The notes under the pieces are model-generated. The model was not told where the DNA came from. It saw only the letters and a list, made by a program, of their open reading frames with translations, and ran no database searches. From Bordetella petrii (GTDB lineage Bacteria; Pseudomonadota; Gammaproteobacteria; Burkholderiales; Burkholderiaceae_B): DNA of 35,858 nucleotides. The position numbers and the translations under genes were made by a program. Below are positions 24,811 through 34,041 of the stretch, piece by piece. The DNA is taken from NCBI RefSeq assembly GCF_017356245.1, contig NZ_JAFMZZ010000001.1, positions 3,188,674 through 3,224,531 of the forward strand. Reading direction: 5' to 3'. Numbering within the stretch: the first letter of the stretch is position 1; every line of letters begins with the position of its first letter.

Positions 24811-26022
24811 TCAGGCGGCAGTCTGCGTGGCCAGCCGGCGGCGCAGGGCCCAGGCGAAGCTGGCGCCCAGCAGGGGCAGCAGCACCGCGGCGGTGCCGAA
24901 CAGCGCCGCGGCGCCGGCCGCGTCGACCGCCAGCCCCGCCAGCGCGACGCCCACCGCCTGGCCCAGGAACAGGCACGAGGCAAACCACGCGACCGCGGTG
25001 CCGCGTGCATTGGGCACCATCTGGGTGGCATGCGTCTGCAGCGTGGCATGCAGCAGGTAATAGCCGAATCCGGCCAGCATGCTGGCCGCCAGGCCCCAGC
25101 CCCAGGCCGGGCCCAGCAGGTACATCAGGAAAGCGCCGCACAGCACCAGCCCGCCGGCGACGGCCAGGCCGCGCTCACCCAGGCGCCGCAGCACCGGCCC
25201 GGCCACTAGCGTGTACAACAGCCCGCCCAGGGCGTACACCGCCACCACGGCTCCAGCCGCCGTCAGCGACAGCCCGAAGCGTGCATGCAGATAGGCGGGC
25301 GCGAAGGCCAGCGCGCCGAACACCAGCAGGCCTTCTACGAACACCGTCGCCAGCACGATGCGGGCCCACGGCACGCCCAGCACCACGCGCACCTGGGCCG
25401 CGAATCCCTGGCGCGGCGTGGGCTCGGGCGCGGGGCGGGCGGCCGACGCGGCGGCCTGCTGCGCAACTTCGCGCCACAGCAGCAGGCCCACGATCAGGTA
25501 GCCGGCCACCAGCGCGCCGAATGCCCAGCGCCAGCCCACCGTGTCGGCAAACCAGCCGCCGGCCAGTTGGCCGGCCGCCATGCCCAGGATGGTGCCGGTA
25601 AGAAAGCGCGCCAGGGTGGCCTGGCGCTGCTCGTAAGGCACGTTGTCGCCGATCCAGGCCATCGACAGCGGCACGATGCCGGCGCCCGCGGCGCCGGACA
25701 GGGCGCGGCACAGCACCAGCACGTCCAGCGATGGCGCCAGCACGGCGCCCGCGCTGCCGATGGCGCACGCGAAAGTGGCCACGGCCACCACGCGGTATTT
25801 GCCGTAGCGGTCGCCCACCGGCCCGAAGAACATTTGCAGCAGCCCGTACGCCACCGCAAAGGCGGTGACCGTGGCCGCGGCCTGCCCGGTAGAGGTGCCG
25901 AAATCGGCCGCCAGCCGGGGCAGCATGGGGTCGCAGATGCGGAACGCGCTGGCGCTGACGAACGCGGCCAGCGCCAGCAGCGCGATGGCCCGGTTGCGGG
26001 AACTGGCTGGCGGCGTCGGCAT
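24811..26022 (-). CDS. major facilitator superfamily transporter, drug-efflux type
   Basis: This 403-residue inner-membrane protein has about 12 hydrophobic segments, with a central cytoplasmic loop near residues 190-215 (AQQAAASAARPAPEPTPRQG). Loop 2-3 carries the MFS motif A as GPVGDRYGKYRV (about 67-78). The TM5 region GTILGMAAGQLAGGWFADTVG resembles the antiporter motif C, which points to proton-driven efflux. The substrate is unknown. Its ATG follows the lipoprotein stop by one base (TGA-A-ATG), so the two are cotranscribed and translationally coupled. An MFS exporter next to a small lipoprotein does not define the cargo. Confidence 0.9.
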   Translation of the reverse strand: MPTPPASSRNRAIALLALAAFVSASAFRICDPMLPRLAADFGTSTGQAAATVTAFAVAYGLLQMFFGPVGDRYGKYRVVAVATFACAIGSAGAVLAPSLDVLVLCRALSGAAGAGIVPLSMAWIGDNVPYEQRQATLARFLTGTILGMAAGQLAGGWFADTVGWRWAFGALVAGYLIVGLLLWREVAQQAAASAARPAPEPTPRQGFAAQVRVVLGVPWARIVLATVFVEGLLVFGALAFAPAYLHARFGLSLTAAGAVVAVYALGGLLYTLVAGPVLRRLGERGLAVAGGLVLCGAFLMYLLGPAWGWGLAASMLAGFGYYLLHATLQTHATQMVPNARGTAVAWFASCLFLGQAVGVALAGLAVDAAGAAALFGTAAVLLPLLGASFAWALRRRLATQTAA

Positions 26023-26023
26023 T

Positions 26024-26536
26024 TCAGTAGGGCAGGTGGTAGCCCGGCGGCATGCGGCGCGCCGTAACGACCTGTCCGCCGGCGCGCAGTTCGCGCAGCG
26101 TCAGCCGCTTGCCATCGGTTTTTTCAACGCGATAGCGGTTCTGGTAGATGGGGTCGGCCGTATCGACCGGCTCGCCGTTGGAGCGGGTGGTCTGCAAGGT
26201 GATGACGCCATCGGCCAGTTGCCAGCAGCCGGCCTCGCGCAGGCCGGGGCGGATGCGCCTGCCGATCTTGAGCTGGGTGGTGTAAGCCATGGTGCCGTCG
26301 GCCGACAGGGTGTACAGCGCGCTGAACTCGCCCGCCACCCCGCGCGGGCGGGTATTTGACTGCCAGGCCCCGACCAGGCGGCTGCCCGGCTCGGCGGGGG
26401 TGCAGGCCACCGGCGGCGGCGCGGCGGCGGGCGCGGCAGGCGCCGGCGCTTGCGCAGCCTTGCGGGCCGCGCAGCCGGCCAGGATCAACGCGGCGCCCAC
26501 GGCGCCGATACGGCGGAACCACAACACACTATTCAT
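26024..26536 (-). CDS. small lipoprotein, function unknown
   Basis: This 170-residue protein has a lipoprotein signal (MNSVLWFRRIGAVGAALILA then GC; lipobox LAGC with lipidated C22). An Ala/Pro linker (23-45) is followed by a beta-rich domain with LVGAWQSNTR, SADGTMAYTTQLKIGRRIRP, GCWQLADGVITLQTTRSNGE and YRVEKTDGKRLTLREL. The pattern of short W/G-containing strands resembles lipocalin-like or META-like cell-envelope domains, but no family is certain. GAGG lies 6 bases before the ATG. It opens an operon with the MFS gene, behind a good promoter. It has no Asp after the Cys, so it is probably sorted to the outer membrane. Confidence 0.85.
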   Translation of the reverse strand: MNSVLWFRRIGAVGAALILAGCAARKAAQAPAPAAPAAAPPPVACTPAEPGSRLVGAWQSNTRPRGVAGEFSALYTLSADGTMAYTTQLKIGRRIRPGLREAGCWQLADGVITLQTTRSNGEPVDTADPIYQNRYRVEKTDGKRLTLRELRAGGQVVTARRMPPGYHLPY

Positions 26537-26606
26537 GACGTCCTCAAAACAACGCGCGGCGCCCGGCGGCAACAGGCCGGCCTGGACGCGCGTCCGTGCA
26601 GGTGGG

Positions 26607-26635
26607 ACTCTAATGACGGCACACCCCGGATGCAA
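26607..26635 (-). promoter_or_regulatory. sigma70-like promoter of lipoprotein-MFS operon
   Basis: On the minus strand TTGCAT (26630-26635) and TAGAGT (26607-26612) are separated by exactly 17 bases. Transcription would begin about 65 bases before the lipoprotein ATG. Confidence 0.6.
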
Positions 26636-26694
26636 TGACACCGACTTGCAGATGGTGTGTAAGCGCAACAGTTGAATGGGTCGATATCGCGGCA

Positions 26695-27156
26695 TCAAGC
26701 CGCGCTGAGCGGCAGCCGCACCTCGTGCTTGATCTCGCGTAGCGCCACGATGGTGCGCGTCTGCCTGATGCCCGGCAGGTTGAACAGGAATCGGTGCAGG
26801 AACCGGTCGTATGCCTCGGGGCTTTCCACCAGAATCTTCAGCAGAAAATCGGAATCGCCTGTTACCGCGTAGCACTCGAGGATCTCGGGCGCATCCCGCA
26901 CCGAGCGCTCGAAGGTCTCGACCGTGCTGGCCGAATGCCGCTCGAGGCTGATCTGGGCGAACATGCAGCCCTGCAGCCCGACCTTGGCGCGATCCACCTG
27001 CGCGCTGTAGCCCTGAATGACGCCGGCCGATTCCAGCGCCTTGACCCGCCGCCACACCGGGGCGGCCGACAGGCCCACCTGCTCGGACAACTGCTGCGCC
27101 GAGGCGCGGCCGTCTTCCTGCAAGGCGCGCAGGATGCCGATGTCAGTCTTGTCCAT
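26695..27156 (-). CDS. Lrp/AsnC family transcriptional regulator
   Basis: This 153-residue DNA-binding protein has an N-terminal winged helix-turn-helix (about 4-60, with AQQLSEQVGLSAAPVWRRVK) and a C-terminal RAM ligand/oligomer domain (about 66-145, with ILECYAVTGDSDFLLKILVE). Such proteins sense amino acids or related metabolites. The start at 27156 (MDKTDIGIL) is the family's usual start and has GGGGG 5 bases upstream. It is divergent from the indolepyruvate oxidoreductase gene, with an inverted repeat between them, so it probably controls that gene and itself in response to an aromatic or branched amino acid. Confidence 0.93.
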   Translation of the reverse strand: MDKTDIGILRALQEDGRASAQQLSEQVGLSAAPVWRRVKALESAGVIQGYSAQVDRAKVGLQGCMFAQISLERHSASTVETFERSVRDAPEILECYAVTGDSDFLLKILVESPEAYDRFLHRFLFNLPGIRQTRTIVALREIKHEVRLPLSAA

Positions 27157-27179
27157 ATTTACCCCCGATAGCCTCAAAA

Positions 27180-27202
27180 CGAAATATTCATTTCGAATTA
27201 TA
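27180..27202. promoter_or_regulatory. Lrp-type operator candidate and -10 of the regulator gene
   Basis: CGAAATATTCATTTCG (27180-27195) is a perfect 6-base inverted repeat around ATTC. A perfect TATAAT -10 for the minus strand lies right beside it (27197-27202). The repeat would cover the transcription start of the regulator gene, which fits autorepression, and it lies 86 bases before the oxidoreductase ATG. Confidence 0.6.
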
Positions 27203-27281
27203 GGGATTACACGATCCGATAACGCAATAAATCGCCGGTTCGGCGCACCTATCATGGTAAGAACGAATAGGAGCGCCCATC

Positions 27282-30200
27282 ATGGACGGAACCCCGGCGG
27301 CCGAACCCGCCCTGGACCTGGACTACCAGCTGCAGGACAACCTGACCCGCACGCGCGGCCGCGTGTTCCTGACCGGCACGCAGGCGCTGGTGCGCGTGCT
27401 GCTGGCCCAGCGCAGGCAAGACCGCGAGCGCGGCCTGAACACCGCCGGTTTTGTGTCGGGCTATCGCGGCTCGCCGCTGGGCGGGGTCGACATGGCCATG
27501 TGGAAGGCCGGGCCGGTTCTGCAGGCCCACCAGATCACCTTTGTGCCCGGCATCAATGAAGACATGGCCGCCACCGCCGTCATGGGCACGCAACAGGCGG
27601 GCGTGCGCGCCGACCGCAAGGTGGATGGGGTGTTTGCCCTGTGGTACGGCAAGGGCCCCGGCGTGGATCGCGCCGGCGACGCCCTGCACCACGGCAATGC
27701 CGCCGGCGCCTCGCGCCACGGCGGCGTGCTGGTGGTGGTGGGCGACGACCATACGGCGGTGTCGTCGTCGATTCCCCATGCCAGCGAAGCCTCGCTGATC
27801 GGCTGGCAGATGCCTGTGGTGCACCCGGCCTCGATCGACGAATACGAGACCTTTGCGCTATGGGGCTGGGCGCTGTCGCGCCACAGCGGCGCCTGGGTGG
27901 CGTTCAAGGCCATTTCCGAAACCGTGGAAAGCGGCCAGGCATATACGCCGGCGCCGCCCGCCCGCTACGACATGCCGGCCGACCCGGACCTGCCGCCCGA
28001 GGCGCTGGAATACACCGCGCGCGACTTCCTGTCGCCGGCGGTGGAGCTGCGCATGCAGACGCGGCTGAAGGCCGTGCGCGCCTTTGCGCGGCGCCATTCG
28101 ATCGACCGGCTGGTCTGCGCCGCACCGCATGCGCGCGCAGGCCTGGTGACCGTGGGCAAGGCCCACCTGGACACCCTGGAAGCCCTGGCCCGGCTGGGCA
28201 TCGACCCGCATGCGGCCGACACGCCGGTGCGCATCTACAAGCCCGGCCTGACCTGGCCGCTGGATGCCGGCCGCCTGCAGGAGTTCGCGCGCGGCCTGTC
28301 GCACATCCTGGTGATCGAAGAAAAGGGCGCGGTAGTCGAAAGCCAGATCAAGGACCTGCTGTACAACCTGCCCGCGCGCCCCAGCGTGGCCGGCAAGACC
28401 GGCCTGGATGGCGAACCGCTGGTGCCGTCGGCCGGGCAGTTGCGTCCGTCGCTGCTGGCCGGGCCGCTGGCGGCCTGGCTGGCGCGCGCCGCCGGCCTGC
28501 GCAGCGCCGCCGACCCGGCCGGGTTCGCCTGTCCGGCGCCGCTGTCTAACGACGCCGACGGCATGCGCCGGCGCCCCTATTTCTGTTCGGGCTGCCCGCA
28601 CAACAGCTCGACCAAGGTGCCCGAGGGCAGCCAGGCGCTGGCCGGGGTGGGCTGCCACTACATGGCCGCCTGGATGGACCGCGATACCGGCGGCCTGACC
28701 CAGATGGGCGGCGAAGGCGCCGACTGGATCGGCCTGTCCCGCTATATAGAGATGCCGCACGTATTCCAGAACATGGGCGAAGGCACGTACTACCATTCCG
28801 GCTACCTGGCGATCCGGCAGGCGGTGGCGGCGCGCGCCAACATTACCTACAAGATCCTGTTCAACGACGCGGTGGCCATGACCGGCGGCCAGCCGGTGGA
28901 CGGCCCGATCTCGGTGCCGCAGATCTGCCAGCAGCTGCGCGGCGAAAACGTGGCGCGCATCGTGGTGACGACCGACGAGCCCGGAAAATACCAGGGTGTG
29001 GACCTGCCGGCCGGCGTTACCGTGCACCACCGGCGCGAACTCGACGCCCTGCAGCGCGAATTGCGCGCCACTCCGGGCGTCACCGTGCTGATCCACGACC
29101 AGACCTGCGCGGCCGAAAAGCGGCGGCGCCGCAAGAAGCAGCAGTTTCCCGATCCGCCGCGCCGCCTGCTGATCAACAGCGCCGTGTGCGAAGGCTGCGG
29201 GGATTGCGGCACGCAGTCGAACTGCCTGTCGATCGTGCCGCTGGAAACCCCGTACGGCCGCAAGCGCGCCATCGACCAGTCCAGCTGCAATAAAGATTAT
29301 TCGTGCGCCGAGGGCTTCTGCCCCAGCTTCGTGTCGGTGATGGGCGGCACGCTGCGCAAGCAGGCCACCGCGACGGCCGGCGCGCCGGCCTGGCGGCAGC
29401 ACCTGGGCGCCCTGCCCCTGCCGCCCGCCCATGCGCCCGAACAACCCTACCGCATGCTGGTGGCGGGCATGGGCGGCACCGGCGTCATCACCATCGGCGC
29501 GATCGTCTCGATGGCGGCACACCTGCAGGGCCTGTCGGCCTCGGTGCTGGACCTGACCGGCCTGGCCCAGAAAGGCGGCACGGTGGTCAGCCACATCCGG
29601 CTGGCCCCGGCCCATGCGCCCGACGGCCCGGTGCGGCTCGATTGGCAGCAGGCCGACGCCGCCATTCTGTGCGATCCCGTGGCGGCGGTGGCGCCCGATT
29701 CGCTGGGCGCGCTGCGCCGCGGGCACACACAGGCGGTGGTCAACACCTACGTGGCGCCGGTGTCGGAATTCACCCGCGACCCGGACGCGGCCCTGCGGCC
29801 CGAGGCGCTGCTGGCCAAGATCCGCCACGCCGCCGGCGAGGCCAACACGGCCGCGCTGGACGCGCACCAGGCCGCGCTGGCGCTGTTCGGCGACAGCATC
29901 CTGTCGAACATGTTCATGCTGGGCTATGCCTGGCAGCGCGGCGCGGTGCCGCTGTCGCACGCCGCACTGGCGCGCGCGATCGAACTGAATGGCGTGGCCG
30001 TGCAGGCCAACCAGGATGCCTTCGAAGCCGGCCGCCTGGCGGCGCACCGGCCGCAGGCGCTTGAAGAAGCGCTGCGTCCGGTGGCCCAGGTGGTGCAGCT
30101 GCACGTGCCGGAATCGTTCGAGCGGGCGGTGGCGCGCCGCGAGCGCGACCTGGCGGCCTACCAGAACGCGGCTTATGCGCGCCAATACCGGCAGCTGGTC

Positions 30201-30788
30201 GACCGCGTGGCGCAGCGCGAGCGGGAACTGGGGCCTTCGGCGCGCGCGCCGAGGCTGGCCATGGCGGTGGCGCGCAGCCTGTTCAAGCTGATGGCTTACA
30301 AAGACGAATACGAAGTGGCGCGGCTGTACACCGATGGCGGCTTTCAGCGGCAATTGCGCGAACAGTTCGAGGGCGGCTACACGCTGCGCTTTCATATGGC
30401 GCCGCCGCTGCTGGCACGCAAAGACCCGCGCACCGGCATTCCCCGCAAGGTCGCGCTGGGGCCGGCCGCCTGGCCGGCCATGCGGGTCCTGGCACGGTTC
30501 AAGGGCCTGCGCGGCACCTGGCTGGATCCGTTCGGCCACAGCGCCGAGCGGCGCATGGAGCGCCAACTGATCCAGGAATACCGCCAGACGGTAGACACCC
30601 TGCTGGCCCACCTGTCGCCGGCCAACCTGGCGCAGGCGGCCGGCATCGCCGCCCTGCCCGAACAGGTGCGGGGATTCGGGCATGTCAAGGCGGCCAGCGT
30701 GGCAGAATATCGGAAGCGCTTGCAGCAGATGCTGCAACACTACGGCCCGCCGGCCTCTCCGAAGGTTTCCTTGCGCAAAAGCGCATGA
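27282..30788 (+). CDS. indolepyruvate ferredoxin oxidoreductase, fused three-domain form
   Basis: This is a 1168-residue 2-oxoacid:acceptor oxidoreductase that decarboxylates aryl or branched 2-oxoacids to acyl-CoA and reduces ferredoxin; it acts in aromatic amino acid breakdown. The pyrimidine-binding domain comes first (SGYRGSPLGGVDMAM, PGINEDMAATAVMGTQQ). Next is the TPP domain, with GCPHNSSTKVPEG near 437, QMGGEGADWIG and GEGTYYHSGYLA near 498, and NITYKILFNDAVAMTGGQ. An iron-sulfur part has C636, C639 and C642 plus a following Cys, then another Cys group from C669 (CNKDYSCAEGFCPSF). The gamma-type domain starts near 729 (GMGGTGVITIGAIV) and holds LAQKGGTVVSH. AGGAG lies 8 bases before the ATG. 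The divergent Lrp-type gene is the likely regulator. The aerobic host context suggests that an electron acceptor other than ferredoxin is possible. Confidence 0.95.
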   Translation: MDGTPAAEPALDLDYQLQDNLTRTRGRVFLTGTQALVRVLLAQRRQDRERGLNTAGFVSGYRGSPLGGVDMAMWKAGPVLQAHQITFVPGINEDMAATAVMGTQQAGVRADRKVDGVFALWYGKGPGVDRAGDALHHGNAAGASRHGGVLVVVGDDHTAVSSSIPHASEASLIGWQMPVVHPASIDEYETFALWGWALSRHSGAWVAFKAISETVESGQAYTPAPPARYDMPADPDLPPEALEYTARDFLSPAVELRMQTRLKAVRAFARRHSIDRLVCAAPHARAGLVTVGKAHLDTLEALARLGIDPHAADTPVRIYKPGLTWPLDAGRLQEFARGLSHILVIEEKGAVVESQIKDLLYNLPARPSVAGKTGLDGEPLVPSAGQLRPSLLAGPLAAWLARAAGLRSAADPAGFACPAPLSNDADGMRRRPYFCSGCPHNSSTKVPEGSQALAGVGCHYMAAWMDRDTGGLTQMGGEGADWIGLSRYIEMPHVFQNMGEGTYYHSGYLAIRQAVAARANITYKILFNDAVAMTGGQPVDGPISVPQICQQLRGENVARIVVTTDEPGKYQGVDLPAGVTVHHRRELDALQRELRATPGVTVLIHDQTCAAEKRRRRKKQQFPDPPRRLLINSAVCEGCGDCGTQSNCLSIVPLETPYGRKRAIDQSSCNKDYSCAEGFCPSFVSVMGGTLRKQATATAGAPAWRQHLGALPLPPAHAPEQPYRMLVAGMGGTGVITIGAIVSMAAHLQGLSASVLDLTGLAQKGGTVVSHIRLAPAHAPDGPVRLDWQQADAAILCDPVAAVAPDSLGALRRGHTQAVVNTYVAPVSEFTRDPDAALRPEALLAKIRHAAGEANTAALDAHQAALALFGDSILSNMFMLGYAWQRGAVPLSHAALARAIELNGVAVQANQDAFEAGRLAAHRPQALEEALRPVAQVVQLHVPESFERAVARRERDLAAYQNAAYARQYRQLVDRVAQRERELGPSARAPRLAMAVARSLFKLMAYKDEYEVARLYTDGGFQRQLREQFEGGYTLRFHMAPPLLARKDPRTGIPRKVALGPAAWPAMRVLARFKGLRGTWLDPFGHSAERRMERQLIQEYRQTVDTLLAHLSPANLAQAAGIAALPEQVRGFGHVKAASVAEYRKRLQQMLQHYGPPASPKVSLRKSA

Positions 30789-30815
30789 AGCCGCGCCTTC
30801 AGGCGCGAAAGCTAC

Positions 30816-30840
30816 GCCGTACGCGCCTTGCCAGCGCGTA
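30816..30840 (+). terminator. terminator after indolepyruvate oxidoreductase gene
   Basis: The perfect 9-base arms CGTACGCGC and GCGCGTACG around CTTGCCA are followed by TTACATTTTG. A smaller CGCGCC/GGCGCG hairpin lies just before it (30790-30805), straight after the stop codon. Confidence 0.7.
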
Positions 30841-30887
30841 CGTTACATTTTGTCGCAATTAATCGGGGAACCAGGCTTTGTTTCTTC

Positions 30888-30916
30888 TTGTTCCCCCCTC
30901 CCCTCATCACTAGAAT
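30888..30916 (+). promoter_or_regulatory. sigma70-like promoter of nrdAB
   Basis: TTGTTC (30888-30893) and TAGAAT (30911-30916) are separated by exactly 17 bases. The start would be near 30923, giving a leader of about 168 bases before nrdA. The -10 hexamer lies inside the first NrdR box. Confidence 0.75.
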
Positions 30917-30922
30917 TAGTGC
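30907..30922. promoter_or_regulatory. NrdR box 1
   Basis: TCACTAGAATTAGTGC matches the core of the NrdR box consensus (acaCwAtATaTwGtgt), with CTA/TAG arms, and overlaps the -10 element. NrdR represses ribonucleotide reductase genes when dATP is high. Confidence 0.75.
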
Positions 30923-30937
30923 CATACGAGGGGTGCT

Positions 30938-30953
30938 ACACTATATGTAGTGG
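30938..30953. promoter_or_regulatory. NrdR box 2
   Basis: ACACTATATGTAGTGG is a near-consensus NrdR box. Its centre lies 31 bases from that of box 1, about three helical turns, which is the usual spacing for paired NrdR boxes. It lies just downstream of the predicted transcription start. Confidence 0.85.
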
Positions 30954-31090
30954 TCGTCAGAATAGTCGGACTTACTCCGCCTGGCGCAGCCGGGCGTTCG
31001 CTCCGGCGCCGTACGGCCCCCTCTCCAGATACATCAGCACCCGGCATGGGCACGCCCCATGCTTTATCCGCTATTTCCACAGGAGCTTCC

Positions 31091-34015
31091 ATGCAGACTA
31101 CGATCGCCTCTGTGACCCGGCCTTCCGCCGTGCCGCCTTCCCAAACCGATGCCCCCGCCGATGCCAACGGCGGACAATGGGCCAGCTATAACGTCATCCG
31201 GCGCAACGGCTCGGTGGTGGGTTTCGAACCCAGCAAGATCGCTATCGCCATGACCAAGGCCTTCCTGGCCGTCAATGGCGGCCAGGGTGCGGCTTCCGCG
31301 CGCGTGCGCGAGCTGGTCGAGACCCTTGCCTCGCAGGCGGTCAATGCGCTGGTGCGCAACCGCCCGGCCGGCGGCACCTTCCATATTGAAGACATCCAGG
31401 ACCAGGTCGAACTGGCCCTGATGCGCTCGGGCGAGCACGATGTGGCGCGCGCCTATGTGCTGTACCGCGAAAAGCGCGCGCAAGAGCGCGCCGCCGCCGC
31501 CGAAGTGCTGGAGAAAACCGCGCCGGCCGTGGCCCAGGAAAGCAGCCTGAACGTGGTGGACAACGGCGTGCGCCGCCCGCTCGACCTGGCCGCGCTGCGC
31601 GCCACCATCGAAGCCGCCGGCGAAGGCCTGAGCGAATTCATCGACACCGAAACCATCCTGAAGGAAACGGTCAAGAACCTGTACGACGGCATTCCCGTCG
31701 ACGAAGTGTTCAAGTCCGCCATCCTGTCGGCGCGCGCGCTGGTCGAGAAAGACCCGGCCTACAGCCAGGTCACCGCGCGCCTGCTGCTGCACACGATCCG
31801 CAAGGAAGTGCTGGGCGAAGAAGTGTCGCAGGCCGGCATGGCCACCCGCTACGCCGAATACTTCCCCACTTTCATCCAGCGCGGCATCGAAGGCGGCCTG
31901 CTCGACGCCAAGCTGGCCGACTACGACCTGGCCCGCATCGGCGCGGCGCTGGACTCCCGCCGCGACCTGCAGTTCGGCTACCTGGGCCTGCAGACCCTGT
32001 ACGACCGCTACTTCCTGCACATCCGCGGCACCCGCATCGAACTGCCGCAGGTGTTCTTCATGCGCGTGGCCATGGGCCTGGCGCTGCGCGAAGCCGACCG
32101 CGAAGCCCGCGCCATCGAGTTCTATGAAATTCTGTCGTCGTTCGACTTCATGAGCTCGACCCCCACGCTGTTCAACTCGGGCACGCTGCATTCGCAGCTG
32201 TCGTCGTGCTACCTGACCACCGTGTCCGACGACCTGGAAGGCATCTACGACGCCATCAAGGAAAACGCCCTGCTGGCCAAGTACGCCGGCGGCCTGGGCA
32301 ACGACTGGACCCCGGTGCGCGCGCTGCGCAGCCACATCAAGGGCACCAACGGCGAAAGCCAGGGCGTGGTGCCGTTCCTGAAGGTCGTCAACGACACCGC
32401 CGTGGCGGTGAACCAGGGCGGCAAGCGCAAGGGCGCGGTGTGCACGTACCTGGAAACGTGGCACCTGGATATCGAAGAGTTCCTCGAGCTGCGCAAGAAC
32501 ACCGGCGACGAGCGCCGCCGCACCCACGACATGAACACGGCCAACTGGATTCCCGACCTGTTCATGAAGCGCGTCATGGAAAACGGCGAATGGACCCTGT
32601 TCTCGCCGTCGGACTGCCCCGACCTGCACGACAAGTACGGCAAGGCCTTCGAGCAGGCCTACCTGGGCTACGAAGCCCGCGTCGCCAGCGGCGAACTGAA
32701 GCTGTTCAAGAAAATGCCGGCCATCTCGCTGTGGCGCAAGATGCTGTCGATGCTGTTCGAAACCGGCCACCCCTGGATCACGTTCAAGGATCCGTGCAAC
32801 ATCCGCTCGCCGCAGCAGCACGTGGGCGTGGTGCACAGCTCGAACCTGTGCACCGAGATCACCCTGAACACCAACGATTCTGAAATCGCCGTTTGCAATC
32901 TGGGCTCGGTGAACCTGGTCGCGCACATGAAGCCGGCCGCCGCCGGCGGCTTCGAGCTCGACCACGACAAGCTCAAGCGCACGGTCGGCATCGCCATGCG
33001 CATGCTCGACAACGTGATCGATATCAATTACTACGCAGTCAAGAAAGCCAAAGACTCGAACGAACGCCATCGCCCGGTGGGCATGGGCATCATGGGCTTC
33101 CAGGACTGCCTGCAGATGATGCGCGTGTCGTACGCATCGCAAGCCGCCGTCGAATTCGCCGATCGTTCGATGGAAGCCGTGTGCTACCACGCCTATTGGG
33201 CGTCGAGCGAACTCGCGCAGGAACGCGGCCGCTATCCTTCGTATGAAGGCTCGTTGTGGTCGCGCGGCATCCTGCCGCAAGACACGCTGGCGCTGCTGCG
33301 CGATGAACGCGGCGGCCATGTCGAAGTCGATGAATCGAGCACGCTCGATTGGAATGCGTTGCGTGCGCGCATCAAAGAACATGGCATGCGCAACTCGAAC
33401 TGCATCGCAATTGCCCCAACTGCGACAATTTCCAATATCATTGGCGTATCTGCGTGCATCGAACCTACTTTCCAGAACTTGTACGTCAAATCGAATCTCT
33501 CCGGCGAGTTCACGGTCGTTAACGATTATCTCGTGCGTGACCTGAAGAAACTCGGTCTCTGGGACGAAGTCATGGTCGCCGACCTCAAGTACTTCGATGG
33601 CAGCCTGTCCCGTATCGATCGCGTACCTTCCGAACTCCGCGAACTCTACGCCACCGCGTTCGAAGTCGAACCGCGCTGGCTGGTCGAGTGCGCGTCGCGT
33701 CGCCAGAAGTGGATCGACCAGGCCCAGTCGCTCAACATCTACATGGCGGGCGCCTCGGGCAAGAAACTCGACGACACCTACAAGCTGGCGTGGCAGCGTG
33801 GCCTGAAAACCACCTATTACCTGCGCACGCTGGGCGCCACCAGCGCCGAAAAATCCACGGGCCGCGGCGGCGAACTGAACGCCGTCAGCGCCGGCCAGGC
33901 CGCCACGGCGGTTGCGGCGGTGGCCCCTGCCTTGCCTGAACCCGAAGTTCTCGGGGCGGTTTGCACCATGCGGCCGGGTGATCCCGGCTTCGAAGAGTGC
34001 GAAGCCTGCCAGTAA
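31091..34015 (+). CDS. nrdA: class Ia ribonucleotide reductase, alpha subunit
   Basis: This 974-residue catalytic subunit reduces ribonucleoside diphosphates to deoxy forms. It starts with a typical ATP-cone (about 32-130, [20 protein letters not shown]), followed by a second cone-like segment (about 155-240). Active-site residues are C373 in SSCYLTT, the thiyl-radical C587 and E589 in NLCTEI, and C602 in CNLGSVNL. The redox tail is CEACQ (C970, C973). The start at 31091 has AGGAG 5 bases upstream; the frame stays open for 47 codons before it. It is the first gene of nrdAB and is under NrdR-box control. The stretch near 33350-33560 is unusually AT-rich for the gene. Pseudomonas-type NrdA proteins also have more than one cone. 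Confidence 0.97.
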   Translation: MQTTIASVTRPSAVPPSQTDAPADANGGQWASYNVIRRNGSVVGFEPSKIAIAMTKAFLAVNGGQGAASARVRELVETLASQAVNALVRNRPAGGTFHIEDIQDQVELALMRSGEHDVARAYVLYREKRAQERAAAAEVLEKTAPAVAQESSLNVVDNGVRRPLDLAALRATIEAAGEGLSEFIDTETILKETVKNLYDGIPVDEVFKSAILSARALVEKDPAYSQVTARLLLHTIRKEVLGEEVSQAGMATRYAEYFPTFIQRGIEGGLLDAKLADYDLARIGAALDSRRDLQFGYLGLQTLYDRYFLHIRGTRIELPQVFFMRVAMGLALREADREARAIEFYEILSSFDFMSSTPTLFNSGTLHSQLSSCYLTTVSDDLEGIYDAIKENALLAKYAGGLGNDWTPVRALRSHIKGTNGESQGVVPFLKVVNDTAVAVNQGGKRKGAVCTYLETWHLDIEEFLELRKNTGDERRRTHDMNTANWIPDLFMKRVMENGEWTLFSPSDCPDLHDKYGKAFEQAYLGYEARVASGELKLFKKMPAISLWRKMLSMLFETGHPWITFKDPCNIRSPQQHVGVVHSSNLCTEITLNTNDSEIAVCNLGSVNLVAHMKPAAAGGFELDHDKLKRTVGIAMRMLDNVIDINYYAVKKAKDSNERHRPVGMGIMGFQDCLQMMRVSYASQAAVEFADRSMEAVCYHAYWASSELAQERGRYPSYEGSLWSRGILPQDTLALLRDERGGHVEVDESSTLDWNALRARIKEHGMRNSNCIAIAPTATISNIIGVSACIEPTFQNLYVKSNLSGEFTVVNDYLVRDLKKLGLWDEVMVADLKYFDGSLSRIDRVPSELRELYATAFEVEPRWLVECASRRQKWIDQAQSLNIYMAGASGKKLDDTYKLAWQRGLKTTYYLRTLGATSAEKSTGRGGELNAVSAGQAATAVAAVAPALPEPEVLGAVCTMRPGDPGFEECEACQ

Positions 34016-34041
34016 ATCCACCGCCCCCGGAGAATTCATTC

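Noticed and set aside
30893..30904. C-rich tract near the nrdA promoter as a phase-variable homopolymer
   Set aside because: The tract is only six C residues, then T and four more C, and it lies in the promoter spacer of an essential operon; there is no evidence of variation.
30950..31090. NrdA with a 47-residue N-terminal extension from 30950
   Set aside because: This start lies inside NrdR box 2 and has no ribosome binding site, while 31091 has AGGAG at 5 bases.
27858..34039. Long antisense frames opposite the indolepyruvate oxidoreductase gene (27858-30740) and nrdA (31064-34039)
   Set aside because: They are His/Gln/Arg/Val-rich mirror frames of conserved genes, with no family motif.
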